From positions 6,654,001-6,718,000 of the forward strand of contig NC_087109.1 in assembly GCF_963855985.1 (NCBI RefSeq): 64,000 nucleotides of DNA, written 5' to 3'. The translations under genes were made by a program, and so were the position numbers. Every line of letters starts with the position of its first letter. Within the stretch, counting starts at the first letter, position 1. The notes below the pieces were generated by a model. The model did no database searches and had not been told where the DNA came from. It saw only the letters and a list, made by a program, of their open reading frames with translations. Of the stretch, positions 46,018-58,653 are shown piece after piece. This DNA is from Ostrinia nubilalis (lineage: Eukaryota > Arthropoda > Insecta > Lepidoptera > Crambidae).

Positions 46018-49000
46018 TAAATATGGGAAATCCATTACCATTTTTTATAGATACATATTTTACTAGTTTTACATTCGGAAGTGTGAACCTATCCCATACA
46101 CCCCTTATACATTTTTAATCCAAAGGTTTATGTCATCAACTGTAACAATTTTAACACAATGTTTCAAAAATGCGAATACCAAGTCAATGTACTGAAAAAT
46201 ATAATTTACTTTCGTATTTTGGTTGTGGTTACTTGGCATCAAAAATATGGATTTGAATATGTATTAATATTATGTATTTAAAAATTTGCCATCCATGCCT
46301 TCTTATCAAACAAGGATTAGTCTTTGATATGTTAACAATTAAAAAATACAGTTACAATCTAAAATATTACAAAAATATATTGCATATGTCGTTGTATATT
46401 TCTGTATCAATACTAAAATGAGGAAATATAGTTTATTATAGTAAATACGTGTTATATATATTATTCATATCTGTATTTGTACTCATCGGGTTTGCACCTT
46501 CGTGTAAAAAAACTATTGTAAAATCAGGTTTATATATCACTCAGTTTAACTGTCTATTTGAGAATATAATTATTATGTGCTGCTATTGTATATGACTAGC
46601 GGACTAAGGATATAGACTGAATGAGCAGACTTTAAAGTTCTGACATGTTTTAAGATTATAATTGCAGTCTACAACCTTACGAGTGATTTGGCAATAATGT
46701 CCAAATCCATGCACACATCAGAAAAAAATCTAATTCACTTCTAAAACTCTGGTGGCGCACTTCTATGGACATACTGCGGAAATCTTTTCTGATATTTGCT
46801 TTAATGAAATATGTACAATGCCAAAAACCGACCTCTAACGTGTGTGGCAGCGATGGTCCTTAAAAGATAGCATAAAAAATATTTTTTTGAATTTTATTTT
46901 TTTCTTTCAGTAAATATTATATCCCAGATCTTTTGCGAATAGCTATTAATCGACTTATCCCATTTGAATGTATCTCTAAAAGAGCGTAATAAAAGAACAT
47001 ATTAAGCAAAATCATACATATTTTTATAGTATATCAATAAAGATTTCTATACTTCAGCACAAACATTAAAAGTTATAACACAACAAAGATTGTTGTAAAC
47101 CTGGCATGGTTTACTTCTCCTGTGGTTTCTCTCAAATAGAAAAAAGAACCTAACATTCTCACTAATCTAACGTAGTATTACATTTCTAGCCGTAAGAATA
47201 AGTTGCGTTTGAGGTAGATAAAATTTTTTACAGTCCTATTAACCTAACAAAAGATTAGAATTATTTACATATTCTATGTATGAAGCGTTTACAACATTGG
47301 ATCTCACATCTACGTGTACTTTCCTCGCGATTCTCCATTACTAGACGCCAAACATTGATCGTAACTATCATTTATGTATTAAAAACCATTATATTATTAC
47401 CAAATAAAACCTAATATTTACGTATTACAGTGTGCATTAGTGTCAGGAACGAAATATACTATGGGTTGTTCGTAAATACCATCGATGTGGTTTCGGTAGG
47501 GCTTCTTAAAACTCTCTTATGCAGCCCCAGAAGCAATATAGGGGCATAATAAAAACTTTACTGTGTCTTAAGGTCCTAAAACCACTTATGATCCTTCGCA
47601 GCCAGCTGCAGTGGCGTATAGTGGCAGAATATTCATTCAAGTGGTAACCCCACCAAGTGCGGTTCTTGTAAAAGAACTTGCCGAAAAACATTGATACAGA
47701 AAAGCAAAAAATATCTATGGATCGTTATAGATAAGCCAGTAAGGTAAGGTTGTTTCCTGTTGGTATTCCTTTCTACTAATTCGTCCTATTGTTGAAATCA
47801 GGAGAAAGCTACATTCCTTGTGGTTCTATCCCCTGTATGATGCATCCAATTGGACACCAGAAAACCAAAAGAAATTATAAAAAATCTGAGAAAGGTAATA
47901 GCAGGTCCGATATCTTATACAGTTACATACATTTTATTTCTGCTATGATCCAGTATCATTCGGCTAAAGCTGCAGGAGGCGTCTAGTCGCGCGGTGACCA
48001 CAAAATAGTCGCTATCAGCGGAAACTAAACGAGGGGCGTTTTTCGCAAGCCTATATGACTTTATGTAGCAAGCGAGATTACTACGGCGATTCCACCGCTA
48101 ATGCTTAAGAGTAGTATTCTTCAGAAGTTGACTGAACCCAAAACTGGTACACTTAAGGCACTATTGGATGAAGTTACGCATAAAAGGATAGGAAGATGCC
48201 CAAGAAAATTTCCCAAAACCAGTCTCAATGGCATCTACGAGCTTTTCTTCCTGATGGTAACCACAGCAATTTTACTTCTAAATTAAGTGTAATTTTATGA
48301 TGGTAAGAAACTCGTAGTCAAATGGCTTAAATACTCAATTTACAGTTAACAGGATACACTTTCGTACCAGAGAACTGTATGTCAAGTATCTATAATAGAA
48401 GTAAACATTCCTAATGGCCACTAGAAATGCAAGGCACCTAATAATCCAGCTGTAATTACCCTTCCATTTCATCCAACCATTTTTTTAAATTCTCACTATT
48501 CCGCCTACTATCTGACACTCACATCATCATTAAAATTTACAGAATTTGGCTTATTATCCTAAAAAGAATGCCAAGACATTGTTCCAATAAGATTTTTTTG
48601 AATTTATGTTTTCAATTGACCAGTCAAAGGAAAAAGCTATGAATAGAGGATCTAATGAGCAATTCAACTTGCATGGAAGTACTCATGATTTACGGATCTT
48701 TTTGGCACATTTTCTCAACAAGGCAATGGTAAGGCTGCATTTCCATTAAAGCGGAGCAGAGAAAGTACGTGCAAAATTGACCAAACACATTGCTCAAAAC
48801 GCGCATTCCTTCTCTGCTCTGCCAGTGGAAAAACTTGGAGAAGTATTGAATTAATGTACGGCGTGCATAGCTGAGGAGCAGAGTAGAGCAAAGCTCAGCA
48901 ATCCGAGTGGGATGGTTGGTGTAGTGAAATAAGTTGAAGTGAAATAAGTCAGGGCGACAGGTGCTGTTTTGTTGCAGTTTGTCCCCCAGCTTAAATAAAG

Positions 49001-49881
49001 TTTGTCGCCTTATTTCACTCGTCTCTCCGTCACCTCTTTTCGTTGTTCTACTCGGCTCCTCTTCAACGCAAACACGGCGTAACAGCTATCAAGCAACCTG
49101 CCCACTTGCCCATCAGAAACGGATCCAATAAGTGTAACTGTCTTACTATTCTAAGGAGACACAGGTGCCTCTGAGGTATATTGTTTCGCTTTATTGCATC
49201 TGATTGCTAGCTCATCTGTTGAGTTTATGACTTCAATAACATTCTGAAAAATAGAACGCCATCGAAAACTAGATTACTATGTTCAATAGTCTAACTCTGA
49301 TCAGAACACTTACAACTTAGCTATTTCAATCTAGCTTCAGACTCTGAACAGACAGATCTGATGTTATATCTAGCAGAATTATTCACTTTACTGTTAGACA
49401 AGAGTATGCTCCGTTGTATTATCATTCGCGTCAAAAGCAACCGGCTTCTCTAAAACATATTGTACAGTCGGCTGCTTTCAAGAGCATACTATCTACCATT
49501 CTGCTCACTCTACTCAACCCACGCACGAGTCAAAATCTGAGTGGTCCAATCATGAACTAAGCACTGTTGGTCCCTTTAAACTCCATAAACGTCATACGTG
49601 TACGCTATAAATAAACAATATACAATTCCGAAAGTACATACACGACTAGATCACAATTCATGTAGAATTCGGAAACATTTTGGTATACCTGAAACGTACA
49701 AATATACAATTTGGCAATTTAAACCCTGGGCGTGCGCCCCTCACATATGACAAAGTCATCAAGTCCAACATTACAATCGAATACTAGTTCACTCCAGACT
49801 ATTTACAGCTTAGACCAATCTTACCTAGTGAGGTAGCTCGGTATTCACATAAGCTAAATGCAGGAAGCTCGGGGAACGAGG
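46018..49881. other. Gene-free region, possibly part of the PLAG1-like 3' UTR
   Basis: No coding frame with family features was found. A TTTATT at 49,190-49,195 (AATAAA on the minus strand), about 690 nt past the PLAG1-like stop, is a candidate poly(A) signal for that gene. A small inverted pair (gcggagcagagaa / ttctctgctctgcc, about 48,733-48,834) looks like a MITE. The short frames at 47,506, 47,789 and 48,101 have no support. Confidence 0.4.
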
Positions 49882-51402
49882 CTAGTGCGGCGGAGGGGGC
49901 GGTGGCGGCGGCTTCGTGCTCTGCGCCGTTTGGAAGGCCTGCGTGAACGCCGGCAGCCGCTGCTGCTGCCGCGTTTCGTCCCCCGCGTACGCAGGCTCGC
50001 TCTCCTCTAACAAACCGCGCAGCATCTGACTCGACAACCCTGAAGGCCCCTCCCCCGGATCCATCAACAGGGACTCCACGTGATGACTCCCCGGATGCAG
50101 CAACTGCGCGTCCGTCAGCGGCTCCGTACTCAGATACGGCAAGTCCATATACACCACGGGGTAATCCACAGGCACGAGTTCACATCGCGGTGATTCGGGC
50201 TGCTCCATCTTTATATCTAACGGGTCTTCCAGTTCTATATCTAACGGTTCTATTTTTATATCGAGGTCTGCTGGCATTTCTACAATTATATCAGACGAAG
50301 GCACTCTCGTGGGACCCTCAGACGTACTCTCTGATGGCGATGTGGGATTGACGACTGGGGGGGATGTCCATATGGCGTAATCTGTATTAAATTCGGTATA
50401 TGTTTCCTCAAATGACGTTGCTTCTGGTACTGGTTCCCTTGAGGTACCCACTGCCGCTGATCGCCACGACTCATCTGGATGAGCATTCTTGACATGCCTG
50501 ACCAAGTGATCTTTACGTCCAAATTTCTGTGGGCAGTAAGGACATAAAAAATCACGTCTACCCGTATGTACAACTAGATGCCTCCTTACATCTTTAGCGG
50601 TGAAGAATCTTCGATCGCAAAAATTGCAAGTAAATTTCTTGTCAGTCTCATTTTTAACAGTGCGACTTCCTGTATGAACTTTGAGGTGGTAGACAATGTC
50701 TTGGCGGTTGGTAAAAGTCTCATCGCAAATCTTACATTGTAAATTTCCTTCCTCGGCAGAATGTAATGCAGCATGTTTACGGTAACTCAATAATGATGTG
50801 TAAGATTTTCTGCAGCCGGGTCTCTCACAGGTGTAAAGCTTTTTAACTGGATTATGGACTCTAACATGGTTGGTGAGATGATCTTTCCGATTGAAACTTT
50901 TACCACAGACATTGCAGGTGAAGGCTCGAGCCTCGCTGTGTATCAAGTTATGGCGAACGAGTTTGAATTTTGAGTTGAATCGCTTATCACAGAGCTCGCA
51001 GGAGAAGGGTAGCTCGCCGGTGTGGGACAGTACATGCTGACTAAGTTTCCCGGGGCTGGAGAAGCGTTTGTCGCAGGTGGTGCAGACGTGCCGCTTGCCG
51101 CGGTCGCGGCGCACGCGGCGCTCGGGCTCGGCGGGCGCGGGGTCCGAGCCCTCGCCCTCCTTGGGCCGGCGCGGCAGCGTGGGCACGCGGCGCGCCGCCT
51201 TGACCGTGCGGAAGCACTGCTTGATGCCGCCGCTGGGCCCCGGCGCACCCAGCGCCACGTACTGCAGCTTGCTGGGCAGCTGCGACGCGGGCGGCGCTAT
51301 GAACGTCTTCTGCGGGGCGGGCGCGCGTTCCCCGGCCGACTCCTCCGCGAAGTCGGAGCCGCCCTCCTCGCCTTCTCTAGGGTTCGGTGGCGGACTGGCC
51401 AT
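49882..51402 (-). CDS. PLAG1-like: PLAG1-like C2H2 zinc finger transcription factor, single coding exon, 506 residues
   Basis: Seven C2H2 fingers lie at about residues 105-315: HVCTTC..., FSCELC..., FTCNVC..., YTCERPGC..., LQCKIC..., FTCNFC... and FLCPYC.... Their order and linkers match the vertebrate PLAG family (seven fingers). Finger 3 has FNRKDHLTNH, finger 6 has DRRFFTAKDVRRHLVVHTGR, and finger 7 has KFGRKDHLVRH, all close to PLAG1 and PLAGL2. PLAG proteins bind GC-rich promoter sites and activate growth genes in the nucleus. The N-terminus has a basic stretch (RRVRRDRGKR) that could aid nuclear entry. The C-terminus is acidic/Pro-rich, with two psi-K-x-E sites (IKIEP and IKMEQ) of the sumoylation type known to regulate PLAG1, and ends in a Pro run. 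The start at 51,402 has a good context (gagATGg), but an out-of-frame ATG lies 11 nt upstream. Confidence 0.92.
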   Translation of the reverse strand: MASPPPNPREGEEGGSDFAEESAGERAPAPQKTFIAPPASQLPSKLQYVALGAPGPSGGIKQCFRTVKAARRVPTLPRRPKEGEGSDPAPAEPERRVRRDRGKRHVCTTCDKRFSSPGKLSQHVLSHTGELPFSCELCDKRFNSKFKLVRHNLIHSEARAFTCNVCGKSFNRKDHLTNHVRVHNPVKKLYTCERPGCRKSYTSLLSYRKHAALHSAEEGNLQCKICDETFTNRQDIVYHLKVHTGSRTVKNETDKKFTCNFCDRRFFTAKDVRRHLVVHTGRRDFLCPYCPQKFGRKDHLVRHVKNAHPDESWRSAAVGTSREPVPEATSFEETYTEFNTDYAIWTSPPVVNPTSPSESTSEGPTRVPSSDIIVEMPADLDIKIEPLDIELEDPLDIKMEQPESPRCELVPVDYPVVYMDLPYLSTEPLTDAQLLHPGSHHVESLLMDPGEGPSGLSSQMLRGLLEESEPAYAGDETRQQQRLPAFTQAFQTAQSTKPPPPPPPPH

Positions 51403-52090
51403 CTCGCGCTCATTTTTAACGATCTTACCCTATATCGCTTCTCGTTGAGCACGCGTCGCGGTCGTGGAGGCTCCGAGGTGGCGGTGGCTCGTCGTGATGG
51501 CAGAAAACATTTCTGTCACATTGACGGTCTGGAAGCCCTTTTTCGTATTCGTGTCACATGTTTCTCGCGGAATTTCTGGGGCTCGGAGTATTTTTGCACT
51601 GTTTAATGTAACGCACTCGTGTCAGATAAAGTGTAATCGTATTGGAAAAGTGAAGAATTAATCAAAAACGATGAATAATTGACTTTTTTTCAAAGAAATA
51701 CGTAGCGCTTGACATCGAAATGTTCAAATGTCAAAATAATGAAATGAAGCCAAAAGCCATGTCAAAAAAGTCCGCTGAATTTATCGAATGTCGACCGACC
51801 GACAATTACGTCACTAGTAAATCGATGTCGGTAAAGATTACCGATTACATGATTTTCCGTTTCCGTTACCTTACTGAAATCGGAAGTAGTGTCGCGTACT
51901 TTTTCCTGACCGGGAAATTTATTTTTTTAACATTTTTACGTATTTAGGGAAGTTGAGTGCCTAAACAAACACCTTTAATACCTTTTCGTTTGCATTAGAT
52001 TAGTACAATTTATTTGAACACTGATCCTGTGTGTTACTCTTTGTTAGTACCAATCTGCACTGGTGAGATAATAACGAATGAATAGAAATA
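51403..52090 (-). promoter_or_regulatory. 5' UTR and promoter side of the PLAG1-like gene
   Basis: Upstream of the ATG the minus strand is GC-rich for about 120 nt (51,403-51,520), then AT-rich. An ATG at 51,413 opens a frame that overlaps the main start and stops about 100 nt inside the CDS (TTCATAG), so it is a possible translational brake. Start site and 5' introns are not resolved. Confidence 0.4.
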
Positions 52091-52411
52091 CAGTAGAATC
52101 TCGATTATCCGGACTTCGATTATCCGGATATCCGATTATCCGGACTCATTCTTCCCGGTTCTAATTACCGATTTAGGGTCTGGACCCATCAAAACGGCAA
52201 GGCGCTGCCACCGTAACACGGTACAGACGTCGTCTTGGTTCATTGTTATACGAATTTGATTCATCCAATGGTCTAAAATGATGTATTGAAAACCCTTTCT
52301 AGTGTAAAAAGTTAATTTTTGTTTGATTTTACTTTGAAATCGATTATCCGGATTTTCGATTATCCGGAACACCCCTGGTTTTAATTGATCCGGATAATCG
52401 GGATTCCACTG
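52091..52411. mobile_element. pogo/Tigger-like MITE with GATTATCCGG repeats
   Basis: Ends CAGTAGAATCTCGATTATCC and GGATAATCGGGATTCCACTG are near-inverses, flanked by TA. Subterminal 'cgattatccgga' words repeat at both ends. It is 321 bp and lacks a transposase. Confidence 0.8.
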
Positions 52412-52483
52412 TATTCATTTACACCATTGAACCGCACTTCTTGACTATTCACAAGCACAATTATCCATTTCCAGAGCCCCGAT

Positions 52484-52833
52484 TGCGCTGTTTGTATTGT
52501 CTCCAGTTCCAATTCATTCGCGTTTCATCTCCGGTCTACACACCAGTAACGCTCCATTTTCATTTCAGCTGATGTACAATTCGGTATCGCGGTAAAGTTC
52601 ACACGTAAACAAAGACGAAGCAACGGATTTATGGGATTTATGCACTTTTCATTAAAAATCCGAACACCTTTTGAAACTAAAATTACTAGAACACACTAAG
52701 TAGTTACTTTCTCAAAAAAGCTACTACTAGCTTTCTGCCAGCTTTTACGTAAAGGTGCAGTACTTAGCGTTATGTTTACGTTTCAACATCGTTTGAACTA
52801 GCTGTCTAAACGATAACTTTAGCGCAATCGGGG
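52484..52833. mobile_element. MITE with CCCCGATTGCGCT termini
   Basis: 'gccccgattgcgct' and 'agcgcaatcggggc' are inverse ends about 350 bp apart. The interior is non-coding. Confidence 0.6.
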
Positions 52834-52917
52834 CCGTGCTTCGTTTTCTTATTATATCGTTTACAATTTTAATTTTAGGTTTATTGAATATTCTGAGGAA
52901 GGGGTCTGAATTCTATG

Positions 52918-53093
52918 CAGAGTAAATACAAATGAGTAGGTTATCAAACAAAATTTTGCGTGGATTATATCGGGGAGTTGTGCCGAATTTTGTCAGTGTG
53001 TGCGTGCGCGCTGCATACGTATTGGCGTGCTCACATACAAACCGCGCTCAGTGCGTTTCTATGAAGATAACCTACTCATTTATATTTACTCTG
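52918..53093. mobile_element. Short MITE (CAGAGTAAATACAAATGAG termini)
   Basis: 'cagagtaaatacaaatgagt' and 'actcatttatatttactctg' are inverse ends, extended by 'aggttatc'/'gataacct'. It is 176 bp. Confidence 0.8.
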
Positions 53094-53984
53094 TTGCATG
53101 TTCTTGTAATGGACAACACGCATAAGTTGTAATATTAAGTTAAATTATGACTTAATTTAAAGTTTAGATCACACACATTACACTAGTTTTTATTTCACCT
53201 CAATCCATCCAGTATTACCGAAGATAGAGCCTCGAGAAGTTTACGGACATTTTAAAATTTTCAAAAATTTCCAATATTCGCGCGTGACGTCACAACATGA
53301 TTTTGCAGCCCCCGCACGTTAACCCATTTACCACTTTTTGTCTTTTTCCAACTAAAATAAAATTTTACCTAACTGACAACTGTTGTTAGTTGTCATCGTT
53401 CAATCACATTTCAAATTAGGCGCTAAAAAAGTAACCATTATTATGCCACCTATTGCCAATTTTGTGCACTATGAAGCCATTTTTACATTTATGCACTTAA
53501 ATATAAATTTTCTGGAAAAATAACCAAGTTTGTGTCTCTGTGCTCAATAACGAGTAAATAGTCCAGTTATTTGTTAATTTTACTTGGAAAGTTTTCCGGA
53601 ATTTTTGAAAATTGGTGAATAAATAGATTTCGCTATGTTCTTTCCGAATTTTGTGACCTCGTTTATAGCCGCGCGCGCGCCCGCCTTATTGAAAAAAATC
53701 CGCCTTAAAAAGGTTTTTGACAACTACTTTTTTCATTTTATAATTTTTGGGACATAGACAAGCTAAGAAGCTTTGATAAATGTGATAAATTTCATGTAAT
53801 GTAAGTTAAATAGATTTAGAGTTGTGAAACAGTCAAATTAATGTACCTGCTAAATTGCGAGTTATTTTTTCTTTGACAGGACACGCTGCCGGGTGTCCTA
53901 AATATGCTGAAGTATAAAAAAATTCGCGTTGCTGAAGTATACATTTTTTTTTTGTCTTGTTTGTTTCTACATTACATAATTGTA

Positions 53985-54317
53985 TCCTACTAATATTATA
54001 AATGCGAAAGTTTGGATGTCTGGAAGTTTAAAATAAAGTAAAGTAATGTTTATTTATCACCAACATAACAGATAATATTATGATAACAAACAATCAGGAA
54101 AAACAAAAAGTAAGAATGTTGGTGGGTTGGTACCTGAACTAGGAAGATTCCTGTGTCTCAGGTTTGTTACTCTTTCACGCAAAAAGTACTCAACGGATTT
54201 TGTTGAAACTGTACAATATTATTGTTTTGTTTGTAACCCAGATTAACATATAGGCTATAATTTATGCCGATCTGTGACACTAAATTTCACGCAGGTGAAA
54301 CCGCAGGCAAAAGCTAG
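53985..54317 (+). mobile_element. Non-autonomous Helitron-type element, longer copy
   Basis: It has the same ends as the copy at 5,806 (TCCTACTAATATTATAAATG...GGCAAAAGCTAG, inserted A|T). A 130-bp segment is inserted after 'ggatgtctgga' ('aaagtaatgtttatttatca' ... 'ctgtgtctcag'). Confidence 0.7.
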
Positions 54318-54765
54318 TCGTGAAATAAATAGGAAAGTTTAAGGTTCTGAAACGTGGTCGCTTACTATGGGCCTCATAAGAAGGCTCAAGGTCACCCAAA
54401 GGGTGATGGAGCGGGCTATGCTCGGGGTTTCCCTGCGTGATCGAATCAGAAATGAGGAGATCCGCAGGAGAACCAAAGTGACCGACATAGCACGCAGAAT
54501 TGCTAAAATCAAGTGGCAGTGGGCGGGACACATAGCTCGTAGAGACAGACAGTGTTGGGGCAGAAAATTTCTTGAGTGGCGACCATGGGCTGGAAGACGT
54601 AGCGTGGGCAGGCCTCCTACTAGGTGGACCGACGATCTGGTAAAGGTCGCGGGAAGAACCTGAATGCGGGCAGCGCAGGACTGTTCATTATGAAAAACCT
54701 ATGGAAAACCCAAAGGCCTCTCGCCTTTGTCCAGCAGTGAACGTCATTTGGCTGTAACGACGAAA
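54318..54765 (+). mobile_element. RTE-like LINE 3' fragment
   Basis: An open frame at 54,367-54,663 is the well-kept C-terminus of a LINE ORF2: RDRIRNEEIRRRTKVTDIAR, then KWQWAGHIARR, then GRRSVGRPPTRWTDDLVKVA. It is followed by the tail 'tttgtccagcagtgaacgtc'. The copy is 5' truncated. Confidence 0.8.
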
Positions 54766-55390
54766 TAAGAAAGAATGTAACTATCAAAAATCTTCTCTAA
54801 GGCAGCATTTTTCCAATTTCGCAACGAGCGCGGCAATCACACTTAACTAACAGAGAGCATAGCGAAATCTATTTTAATCACCAATTTTCAAAACTCCCGG
54901 AACACTTTCCAGGTAACCACGTTAATTTGTACCAAACGACTGGACTACAATTAAATTGATATAAAAATTTGGGTACATCTTCTCAAAAACAAAAGAACTG
55001 GTGCTAAAAGGGTTAAGTGACGTTTTGACATTTGTAGAGGGCCTTGTAGAAGGGGAGGCTATAGTGCTGAATGTGGATTAACTCGAGTGTCATAGTAACT
55101 TATTAGACTGCTAAGCTTGATGATAAAAAGAAAAATATTTTATTCAATGTACATAGTCTGGTCATAAGTTCTGTCATATGATAATAACTTTTGAATTTTG
55201 AATGAAGGTTTCAAAAACATTTTTTACTGAATTAGAATTAAAAAGAAAAAATGTGCGATAGTTCGAATTTTATTGTATGTGTAGTGGACGCATAAAGAAG
55301 TCCGAACTGCAGTTGTCACGTTGCATTGCTACGCGCCAAAGCAGATTTTCGTTGTGCTGAAAAAGTTTAGTTTATCTTTTCATTAAATGA

Positions 55391-55905
55391 TAGGTATAGG
55401 TGTGCCAGAATCTCATGGCAAACAAAAATATTGGAAAAGTGTGTCTTTCATATGGCAAATGTCTATGGCTTTATTGTCACCTGTCAAAGTAAATCAAGTA
55501 AACTGTCAGTCGCTGCAGAAATTTTGTAATCTCTTCATGCCTATTTGTTATTTTTGTGAAAAAGTCGAAAAAGCTCAAGCAAGTCATATTGTTTTCAATG
55601 TGTATTGTAAAATAAGGCATAATTCAAAGTCAATCTTTGATTTTAAAGCGCGTCGTTGAGTTGACAGTAAGTTGGAGTGAAATTGGATACATTTAGTTTA
55701 TTACCTAACTGCGTCAGAAGGAGGGTTTTTTTTATATTATTCTTATAATAGCTGCTTTATCGGGGGTTTCAGGTGTACCTCACAAATTGGTGCAGAGGAA
55801 TGGTGAAAATGTTATGACCATGTAAATAAAATTGAAAAAGATTTCATCAAGTAAGATGTAAGATAGAATAATTGAAATGGTGGAAGAGCAAATTTATACT
55901 AAATA
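55391..55905 (+). repeat. Unidentified transposon segment, left copy
   Basis: It is the inverse of about 58,990-59,490, with matching words 'ggtgtgccagaatctcatgg', 'ctttattgtcacctgtcaaa' and 'tattacctaactgcgtcaga'. Both copies keep a frame ending ICYFCEKVEKAQASHIVFN, then NSKSIFDFKARR (55,387-55,659 here). The CYFC pair is suggestive of a zinc site, but the family is unknown to me. The 26-nt start 'taggtgtNccagaatctcat' also occurs at 57,892. Confidence 0.6.
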
Positions 55906-56889
55906 CCTCTTTATCTTGATCATCTATTGAAGAAAAGTGGAATCCTTGGAATCGTTTTCTAGTTCTGAATGAAGTGATTAGTTATAAGTATGATACATAA
56001 TTAAATTAGTTACATAAAGTAATATACGATTTACTTATTTTTCAAGACATTTTCTTATTATTATTACTGACGGGATTGCTACCATGTACCTTAGTTTTGA
56101 GTTTCCAATATTTCGGCACTGTTGCAAGCGCCATGGTCACGGAGTAACTGAAGAAATTAAAACCAGACATCGTTCAGATGTGCGTTCAAAAGACCTGAGA
56201 TTTAAAAAAATCCCACGTTTTGTTTAAACAGTAAGCGAAAAAAAAGTGACTTGAAAATGGAATACAAAATGATAATGTATGGTAAATGATAAGTCTTTAT
56301 CAATGAAGAAGCAGAAGTTCAATTTCATGTGTCCTACATCTAGGCTAGTTTCCATCGTCACTCAAAGTTTGGCTGCGGTCTCAAATTTGGGCTTAATTGA
56401 GGTATTTTTTGGGTGAGAGGCATAAGAACTAATGCCGTTTTATATCAAAAATTCATACTTAAAGGTAATCAACCAGGTACAAAGTATTTCCTTGTATGTT
56501 AGTCTGCCACTCTTTAGTAAGTCCCGAAATCCCCGCTTCGGCTTCCCTACTAACCATTCTAACCATTGTACACAGATAATATCTTACATGCAGCTTTTCA
56601 TGTTACTACGTCACATTTTCAAAATCCGCGCGGAAAATCGCTCCTAGCGGAAGAGCGCACTTTGAGCTTGAATATTTCAGTCATTTTTAAAGATATCAAA
56701 AAAGTAAAAATACAGTATTCATTCTAATTTTTTGTAGTATTTTTTGGCATCTTCAACAAAAATTGTGCGCCATGTCCATTAAATATATGTACATTGTATC
56801 AACAGAGCAGTTGCTAGTAAACCTTTTTTGAGATAATTTTATTTTACAACCCATCCGAAGCGTTTTCATATTTTATTAATTTTAATCAT
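55906..56889. other. Gene-free stretch between transposons
   Basis: Words at 55,915-56,020 ('gatcatctattgaagaa', 'tctagttctgaatgaagtga') recur in inverse at about 58,140-58,250, extending the relation between the two copies. No gene is present. Confidence 0.4.
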
Positions 56890-56977
56890 TTAACCCTAGA
56901 GTAGTCGCGCCTTTCCGTGAAACGCGAGTGCTCGCGTATGAGCATTTTGCCGCCCATACTTAAAGTCGTGGTTGGGT

Positions 56978-57725
56978 TATAGCCTGACCAGGAACATAAA
57001 AACCCTCGCCATATTGCGGAAAACTAATGGTACTAATTTCTTTTAATGGCAACAGTAACTGAAAACTTCATTGACATGTCACCTTGCATGTCAGTCTATT
57101 GCTGTCAAAGTGTAAACAAACTTTATTTTAAATGTGCGCAATTGATTTTGTGAATTAAATTGCTAAAATCTTTTTATAGTCGTCAAAGAAAAGTGGTTCA
57201 CAATGTGTTAAAGTATTTGTCGAAGAGAAATACTAAGGGTTCGGACAATATTTTCATTGAATAATGTTTCCGACAAAGGTTGTCAAATTGACTGACATGT
57301 TTATCGTATAGTACAGTCCACTATGAAAATTAGCTGTGGTTTGTTTCAACTACCTATTTTAATTTTTTTTTGTCACTTTCTAAGTGTTGAATTTTATGGA
57401 ATTGGGAAAGAAGTACCGAGTTTGAAGCGTTCATGAGCAGACATTGCAGTTGAATATTCAAGTTCTGAATTTGATTATTGATGAATAATAACATAAATCC
57501 TACTAGCTCGATTGATGGTTTTATTTAATTTATTTAAACCAGGTTACCTATAATAATATTTTTTCGTTAATTTATGAAAATATCAAATTAGCCCGTAATC
57601 CTAAATCCTGATACATAATGTTAGCCCATTAATTTAACACAGGTACGACTGTACTCAGTGTTGCACTATCAAATGCAATTGACGCGCCTCTATGCCAGGG
57701 TTTTTATGTTCCTGGTCAGGCTATA
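56978..57725. mobile_element. MITE (TATAGCCTGACCAGGAACAT termini)
   Basis: 'tatagcctgaccaggaacat' and 'atgttcctggtcaggctata' are perfect inverse ends, continued by 'aaaaaccct'. It is 748 bp, non-coding, and inserted in the piggyBac-like element. Confidence 0.88.
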
Positions 57726-58446
57726 CAAATTATATTTTAAAAATATGAAAATCAATTTAAAAGGATATAATAAAACGTATACTTTTAGAAAATATTATTT
57801 ATCAAAGATTTGTAGTTAGAATACAAAAAAAAAATGCTTTTGGAAATGTTAGGAAATTTTTATTAAAATTTTAGAAACGTCATTGACTTTATAGGTGTAC
57901 CAGAATCTCATGGCAAATGGGGAAAATAAACTTTGTTGAATGCAATACTGGGGAAATTGGATTAAACGATCTTGATACTGTTTATTTTTTTATTTATTAC
58001 ATGAAGTACGAATGCCTACCTATACATTTTAGGTTTGTGTATGAAGAATGTTGTTATACATCGTGTTTTAACATAGAAACATGTCTTTAAAAATAAGTAA
58101 ACCGTATAATACTGTAAATAATTTTATTATATGTATCATACTAATAACTTATCACTTCATTCAGAACTAGAAAAAGATTCTAAGAACTCCACTTGCATTT
58201 CTTGCTCAGACTAAGTCTGAGATTTCTTGTTCTTCAATAGATGATCAAGTTAATGAGGTATTTATAGGTACAGGATGGAATTTTGTAATGCCACCTGGAG
58301 AGAAAGTACCCTTTATACTGTAGATAGAAAATTTTACTGAAAGAAAACATTCCTTTATTTTTGAAAAAAAAAAAGAGAACTGCATTCAAAGATTTTCGAA
58401 TTTTTTTCCAAAATTCACTACTATACCTACCATACAATTTTCTGTG

Positions 58447-58653
58447 TAAGGTGGGGCACAATGTTACATGGGGTACAATGTTACAATGCATATTTCTCCG
58501 TCCCTTTCTATAGATGTATGATGTTCAGCGGCTCAGTTCAGCAGCTCTTATGAGCTTGACAAACGTGTATACCAACATCATACAACTAATGGAAAGGGAC
58601 GGAGAAATATGCATTGTAACATTGTACCCCGTGTAACATTGTGCCCCAGCTTA
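58447..58653. mobile_element. Foldback MITE (TAAGGTGGGGCACAATGTTA termini)
   Basis: The first and last ~75 bp are inverse: 'gtggggcacaatgttac' / 'gtaacattgtgccccag', then 'tgcatatttctccgtccctt' / 'aagggacggagaaatatgca'. The short central loop contains 'cggctcagttcagcagct'. Confidence 0.88.

Larger units (their letters stand above)
53319..55016. mobile_element. TTAA-flanked piggyBac-like element with nested insertions
   Basis: TTAACCCATTTACCAC at the left and GTGCTAAAAGGGTTAA at the right mark the ends. Internal arms are inverse: 'ttttgaaaattggtgaata' near 53,605 and 'caccaattttcaaaactcc' near 54,880. Between the arms lie a Helitron-type element (53,985-54,317) and a LINE 3' fragment (54,318-54,765). 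No transposase was found. Confidence 0.65.

Noticed and set aside
51022..51606. Plus-strand open frames of 194 and 126 codons
   Set aside because: They are GC-rich shadows of the PLAG1-like N-terminus on the other strand, with no recognisable domain.
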